In this document: positions 59,068 through 64,000 of the stretch, piece after piece
Position numbering within the stretch: the stretch's first letter is position 1
Layout of the letters: the number at the start of each line of letters is the position of its first letter
Source: Ramazzottius varieornatus
Taxonomy: Eukaryota; Tardigrada; Eutardigrada; Parachela; Ramazzottiidae
NCBI GenBank assembly: GCA_001949185.1
Contig: BDGG01000007.1
Location: forward strand, 2,171,887 to 2,235,886
Length of the DNA: 64,000 bases
Direction: 5' to 3'
Notes under the pieces: model-generated
Told to the model about the DNA's origin: nothing
What the model saw: the letters and a program-made list of their open reading frames with translations, nothing else
Database searches by the model: none
Position numbers and translations under genes: made by a program

Positions 59068-59165
59068 TGATAGGTGGCGCACTGTACGTCATGCTCTCGG
59101 ATTTCGGCCAACCGAGAGCGTGGTGACTGGGGCTCTTCGACGACGACCACCAACTTCGACCAGTT
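59068..59165. repeat. degraded palindromic hairpin element
   Basis: GGTGGCGCAC at the left is intact; the right side retains only GAGCGTGGTGACTGG and a CGACCAGTT outer-arm remnant. Confidence 0.4.
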
Positions 59166-60008
59166 AAAAGAAGGCGAAAGTGACATTCTCGACCGATATC
59201 CTGAAAGCCCGAAATCGCGTGGTTCTCAAGGTTTCAAAGTCCTTTTCCCTCAGACCTCCCCAGCTGGGTTCATTTCTCGCGCACCCTGTCAATGATCGTT
59301 GGCTATCTAGATCTCATGACAAAGGTACGGAAATGAAGTGGACTTCCGTCTTCCTTCTGATGAACCAAACTTATCAGAGTGATTCGAGTTGAGTCGAGTC
59401 GATGTGGACACGATACAGAGGTAAGTCACGTTGGATATCTGTAAGGAAATGAAGTTCGCAGGAATGAGGTCTTCCAGTTGTTGGCCAGATGGCCATGTTC
59501 CATGACCGCAGTCGGTCCGGAGTTGAACGGATCAAAGGCGGTGTCCAGGGGTGCCAGTCCATCACGGAAGCAGATACTGGAAGACCGGCAGGAAGAATGG
59601 CACCCAATGTGGTCGAAAAAAAGCACATATCATTGAGTGGTCTCATGATCATGATCCAATGCCAAATCACAGAAAGACACCTAGTACTTGTTTGCGGTCG
59701 TCCTACTTTCCACTCACCAGATTTAGAATGTGGGACAAGACTCGTACAGTGGTACAAGCCAGATAGCCTTTGAAGTTGTGATGTCTATCATCTGGACAAA
59801 AAATCCCGTACATATGACAAATAACGATTATCGGTTAAAAGGTTAACCAGCCTGCAAAGAATTGGCAAATTTCACCGTTATGAGCGGCGGACAGCAAATC
59901 GGGATATCTGACAAAAGCTGTCGCCTCATGCAGAACATAACAATTTCTTCACCCCATGGTACGGATGTATGAACACCCTGACTATACCGGTTTCATTCAG
60001 GTCAAACG

Positions 60009-63000
60009 CTATACACTGTTTAACGGAGAGCTAGTTGGTTGTGCCCTCGCGGCACCATGCGTATTCTTGATCCAAGGGTAGCTCTCGGGACACGCTTCGC
60101 ATGTCCGTATGTAGCGCATACCACCTCGGAAGAACGTGGGACAGACATTCGGCTTCGTACACTGCGGTGGTCGATTCAGATTCGAGCAACTCCATGGCTC
60201 AAACTGGTTAATCACCGACAACGGTGTCGGATTTTGTATCCACTGAAAAAGCGGTGCTGGGATCAATGTTTTCAACCAAGATGGCCAAAGGAGTCAAATA
60301 CCTGTAAAGCTTGCGAGGTTGTCACAATCCACACATCAGGCATAGCCAGTACAGTATCGAGGAACTTCTTGAAACCGTCCATGTGGTATGCATGGATGAA
60401 CCAGGCTGAATGGTAGTACATGCCGAAGGGTGCGCGGTTGGTTTCGTAATGACGCTTAAAGTTGTTCATCAAGAGCTGATAAACTTCGTCGATATCACCA
60501 GGGTTATGACAGGCATCAGCCATGGCACAGCGGTAACCCAAAAGATCTTCCCAATGAACCAGCGGTACTTCCCATAGGCCAGGGGTTGACTTGGTGGGAC
60601 ACGGAGGAATCCAGCATTTGTGCGGTAGAGCGTGGTCCAGTGTGTAGGGCCATAGTGGTGGGTTGTTCTCTGCTACACTCATCGAACTATCGTAGAGGAA
60701 ACCTGAAACCGGAATGGTGTAAAGTCGAGAATTCGTCTAGTCGTTCAGTGTAACCGCAACAGAGAACAAGCGAAAATAATGCCGGTTCGGAAAAGGTTTA
60801 ATAGACGGTAGAGCTACCTTTTTCCCATAACATTTCAAATTGGTTGTTTCCGCCCGTTTGTAAATACGGTGCCCGCATTCCTCTGACATCTTCCACTCTG
60901 ACATTGCCGAACCTGTTCAGTATGTCCCTCTGTCCTGCAATCTCATCGGCCCAGTCATTCTTGGTGAAGTTCTTGCCCGGTAACGTATGACTAATGGAAT
61001 GCGAGCCGATCTCATGTCCATCCGAGTACAAGTTCTGCACCAGAAAGTACTCGCTCCACTCATGGCTGACATAGAACGTCCCTCGAATGGGACAGCCATT
61101 GGGATTCCGTCTGTTATCGTTGAAGATGGACGTGTACAGTTGGTAATTCTGATTGGTCACTGCATCGTCGAACGTGATCAAAATCATCTGCGGTGTCTCC
61201 CCAACTGGTAACGAGCCGGGTATTTCCGATCCACCACACCAACACTCGGGCAGCTTACAGGTCTTCCTGTCACACGTCTCCGCCGTCTTACCGTACTTGG
61301 CATAATCTTCCGGGTTGCGCCCAACCTGCGGTAAGGTCGACGTAACAAGAGACGACGCAGAAGGCGCTAAATTGCTTGATTGATTAGCAGGCACCGTGTC
61401 CTGCAGCCACCATGGTAACCTGGCCGTGGAAGTCGTTGTAGTGTGCTCGGCCGTCTCAGCGATGTGACTGGTGGCAGTGGTAGTTTCAGGCTGGCGCTGT
61501 TGCAGAACACGAGTTTGTGGGACGATACCACTTTGCATCATAGGTCGCTGCATCTGCACATCAGTTCGGAAGACACCGAGTGGCACCACCGGGTTGCTGT
61601 TACTTCCCTGCATCCAGAAGGGCACAGTCGTTTGTTGCCGGTGGTCTCTCTGATTAGGCAGGGGTACACGGGTTGTGAATGTAAAGGTAACTGGCTCGTT
61701 TGGTTGGTTCAGTGTCATGGGTACATGTATGGCTTGGTCAGCTTGAAGGCCAAAGTTTGGTGCTTGTTGTGGAAGGAAGGGATTTTGCCGTAGCGACAAG
61801 TTTGGGAAGTCTGGCACTTCTTGACGACCTCGGTCGAACTGATTGGGACCTGGCTGGGGGCCATTATTGTTCATTCGATCACTGGGCCGAATGATACCAC
61901 CGTTAGCCATGTTGGGTGGTGCTTGAGGTGGCTGCATGGACTCATCGCTCATGAAACGATTCTGGCTGCTGCCGAAATTGCTTCCTAGGTTGAATCGCTG
62001 ATCGGTGTTGGTGAAGCGATTAGCTGTTAACTGCTGGATACGCTCGTTGGCCAACTGGTTCAGTCGTTCCTGAGTCATCTGTTGCTGGTTGGGAATGAAG
62101 CCAGGAGGGATAGTGTCAGCGGAAGGGCGCTCTGGTGATCGAGAGGGTGCCAGACCGGGGAACGGTACCAGTGGTTGTTGGGAAAATTGTCCATTTCCTC
62201 GTGCTGGCGCCTGTTGCGACTGTGTATTGTCATCCTGTCCGTTTGATTGCTGTATGGGGAACCTGGCACCAAAGTCCGGCATGTTGAAGATGGGCACGAG
62301 GTCCTGTTGAGGCTGCGGTGCATTGGGACGGCTATTGCGATCTGAGGGGTTGAAATCGAAGCGACTTGCTCCGTTGTTCTGACCATCATTGGCCGTGTTG
62401 GAGTTGGGTACCGTCTGAAGCCGTTTTGGGGCTGTGGTAGTACGTCGCTCCGTGTTGTCGAAGCGATCGGCGCCAAGGGAAAAGCTGAAGGGTGTTTGAT
62501 CGTTGGACTGACTGGGTGAGGGTGGCTGACCGTCGGCTCCGAATGGGAAAGGCTGCTGGTTGACTGGTGGCCGACCAAAGTCCGGAAATATGGGTAATGC
62601 CGGTGGTGGACGTTGGTTGGAAGGTGGGTTATCGTTAGCGCTGGACGAAGAAGTGGTTCGTTGGAAAACGTTGTCGTTGGATTGAGAGTTGGAAGATGGG
62701 CGAGATTGGAAGCCCAGAAGAAAGTCGATGTTGTCTTGGTGGCTGCGGGCTGGTGCCTGGGCTGGGATGAATTCGGGCGACGGACGGCTCTGTTTCGATG
62801 ATGATGTCGACTGTGGAGCTGGACGACCGGCTGGCTTTGGCTAAAAACATTATTCGCATTTCAAGAGCTTTCTACCAGACCTACGCAGTGAGATAAAGGA
62901 CAAAAGTTGACGAAATTGGCCCCATCTCTCTCTGGCGTACAAAATGAACACACAGCCGCTGCTTACGAAATTCGGCCGATGACGCAAGAATTGCGCTGAG

Positions 63001-63872
63001 ATTTCCTTTTCTATTGTGAATTTTATCAAGCATCTAGGTTTTCCTAACCGGAATAAAGCTTCCTCGTGAATCGGGCAGTGTTGGAAAGGGTTTCAGTTAC
63101 AGCAAGAGCGCGTTGTGCTTCTCCAGGCTGAATGGTAAAAGGTATTTCGTGACAAATTAAGTATCAAAAAAGTTTCCAAGTAGTTTTTTTGCAATACTTA
63201 CTTCGGCGCCAAAGTCCGGTCGGCTGAATGGCGAGCCAAAAAAATCCGGTCGTGTGGCACCAGAGGGGAATGTGTCTTGAGCCTGTTGCGCTTGTCCAGC
63301 CCGCACCGGCTGTGTGTCCAGTTGTTTTGACCCGCCGAACAATTCTCGGTCACGACCTCCTCCATCTAGGTTTGGAGTCAACTGCACATTCAGATCTGGC
63401 TGATCTCTGTCACGCAACGGCGTTTGAGGTCTGGCAGCTCGATCGGGCTGTCTGGGAAAGTTGGCAAAACTGAGAAAGTCCTGCCCACTTCCAGATGCAC
63501 TGCTCTGTTGTGTGGGAGCAGCTGAAGGCGCTTGGTCGGCCACCGGCTGGCGAGCCGGCCAAGTGTCGTTGGGCTGCCAGGGATTCCACCACGGTCGACG
63601 CGTGGTGGGTAACAGGTGGGTTGGGAAGGCTGGACCCATGGGGAAGGAAGCGAAAGCATTTTGTGGTTGAGGAAGGAAGTCGCTGGCAGTGTGGTTGCGT
63701 GACCGATCGATGATGGGCGTATCGGCTTGAATGCTGAAGGTAGACTGTGGGGGAGCAGCTCGTGCCGGGGTGGGAGCAGCAGGCGGCGGAGCGTCCTCGC
63801 CCTGCAACCACCATGGTATGGTGGCGCGGGGAGTGGACTCTGTCGTTGTGCCCGGTATGGCGAAGAATCCGG
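60009..63872 (-). CDS. CDA: chitin deacetylase with very long low-complexity linker (5' partial)
   Basis: Visible minus-strand exons 63872-63202, 62840-60818, 60702-60302 and 60242-60009 join in phase to about 1,109 residues; upstream exons lie beyond the window. The C-terminal third is a carbohydrate esterase family 4 domain that removes acetyl groups from chitin: MILITFDDAV with the metal-binding Asp, GHEIGSHSISHT with two metal His, RGMRAPYLQTGGNNQFEML, GFLYDSSM, WPYTLDHALPHKC, PGLWEVP, YYHSAWF, DVWIVTTSQALQ, and a Cys-rich tail PPQCTKPNVCP with ECYPW-like ESYPW. Before it lie about 700 residues rich in Pro, Gln, Asn and Phe, with repeated PWWLQ-type and PDFG motifs. Arthropod enzymes often carry chitin-binding and LDLa modules at the N-terminus; any here would be off the window. 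It probably acts in the cuticle. Confidence 0.92.
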
Positions 63873-64000
63873 CTGCAAGAAATGAACTATTTGAAGTGTT
63901 AGGACAAAGTGTAATACAGATCTACAATGACCTCAACTTTCTTACAATAACCCTGTCAGTAATCGAACGGCCAAATCTATCTCAGCGGTCGGGACAATAT

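Larger units (their letters stand above)
56533..60008. other. spacer between GPCR and chitin deacetylase
   Basis: About 3.5 kb with no supported gene. Contents: a partial palindromic hairpin element near 59068-59165, a 20-bp perfect tandem duplication at 58851-58890, and a minus-strand ORF at 59426-59626 (CFRDGLAPLDTAFDPF) that I could not assign. Confidence 0.4.

Noticed and set aside
59426-59626. Minus-strand ORF with CFRDGLAPLDTAFDPF as a possible exon
   Set aside because: No splice partners in phase, no start context and no recognised family.

Overview
The window is animal nuclear DNA, most likely from an ecdysozoan and plausibly a tardigrade. Genes have many short GT-AG introns, often 40-400 bp. 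There is an arthropod-type chitin deacetylase with a long low-complexity linker, a catalytically altered serine protease homologue, an intronless peptide-type GPCR and several lineage-specific secreted families. No bacterial operon, rRNA, tRNA or CRISPR array was found. Gene models were built by eye from splice sites, and reading phase was checked across every junction given.

Layout, left to right. 1-2.8 kb: no gene I can support. 2.8-8.9 kb (+): a large Ser/Pro/Tyr-rich, probably disordered protein whose 5' end is missing. 9.2-10.6 kb (-): mitochondrial ribosome recycling factor. 11.2-11.9 kb (+): secreted LDLa-repeat protein. 12.7-15.4 kb (+): SLC35F3/4-type transporter. 15.9-17 kb (+): intronless GT8 glycosyltransferase that looks fungal and has a frameshift, followed at 17.7-18.0 kb by a decayed partial copy of the transporter's last two exons. 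19.4-22.9 kb (+): serine protease homologue with catalytic Ser replaced by Glu and a hAT-like MITE in an intron. 23.6-31.0 kb (+): an array of three secreted genes carrying four copies of one domain that resembles the Notch-ligand N-terminal (MNNL) domain, with a dermatopontin-like gene in their midst. 31-34.4 kb: repeats, including a second hAT-like MITE. 34.4-34.9 kb (+): small unknown gene. 35.6-38.6 kb: MRPL27 (-) and ERAL1 (+), head to head. 38.9-42.6 kb (+): two paralogous secreted Gly/Pro/Tyr-rich proteins, separated by a 240-bp inverted repeat around a small ORF. 44.3-45.3 kb (+): intronless coiled-coil protein. 45.3-55 kb: almost 10 kb without a supported gene, with foldback elements at its left side. 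55.1-56.5 kb (+): class A GPCR. 60.0-63.9 kb (-): chitin deacetylase running off the right edge.

Three themes link the region. Three genes (MRRF, MRPL27, ERAL1) serve mitochondrial ribosome assembly or recycling, and two of them share a promoter interval. Extracellular-matrix, cuticle and secreted proteins dominate the rest: LDLa protein, protease homologue, MNNL-like family, dermatopontin-like protein, Gly/Pro/Tyr pair and chitin deacetylase. Across both kinds of gene, introns and spacers carry a dispersed palindromic hairpin element with a nearly constant core (CAAGTGGCGCAC and its complement), which is the most striking non-coding signal here.
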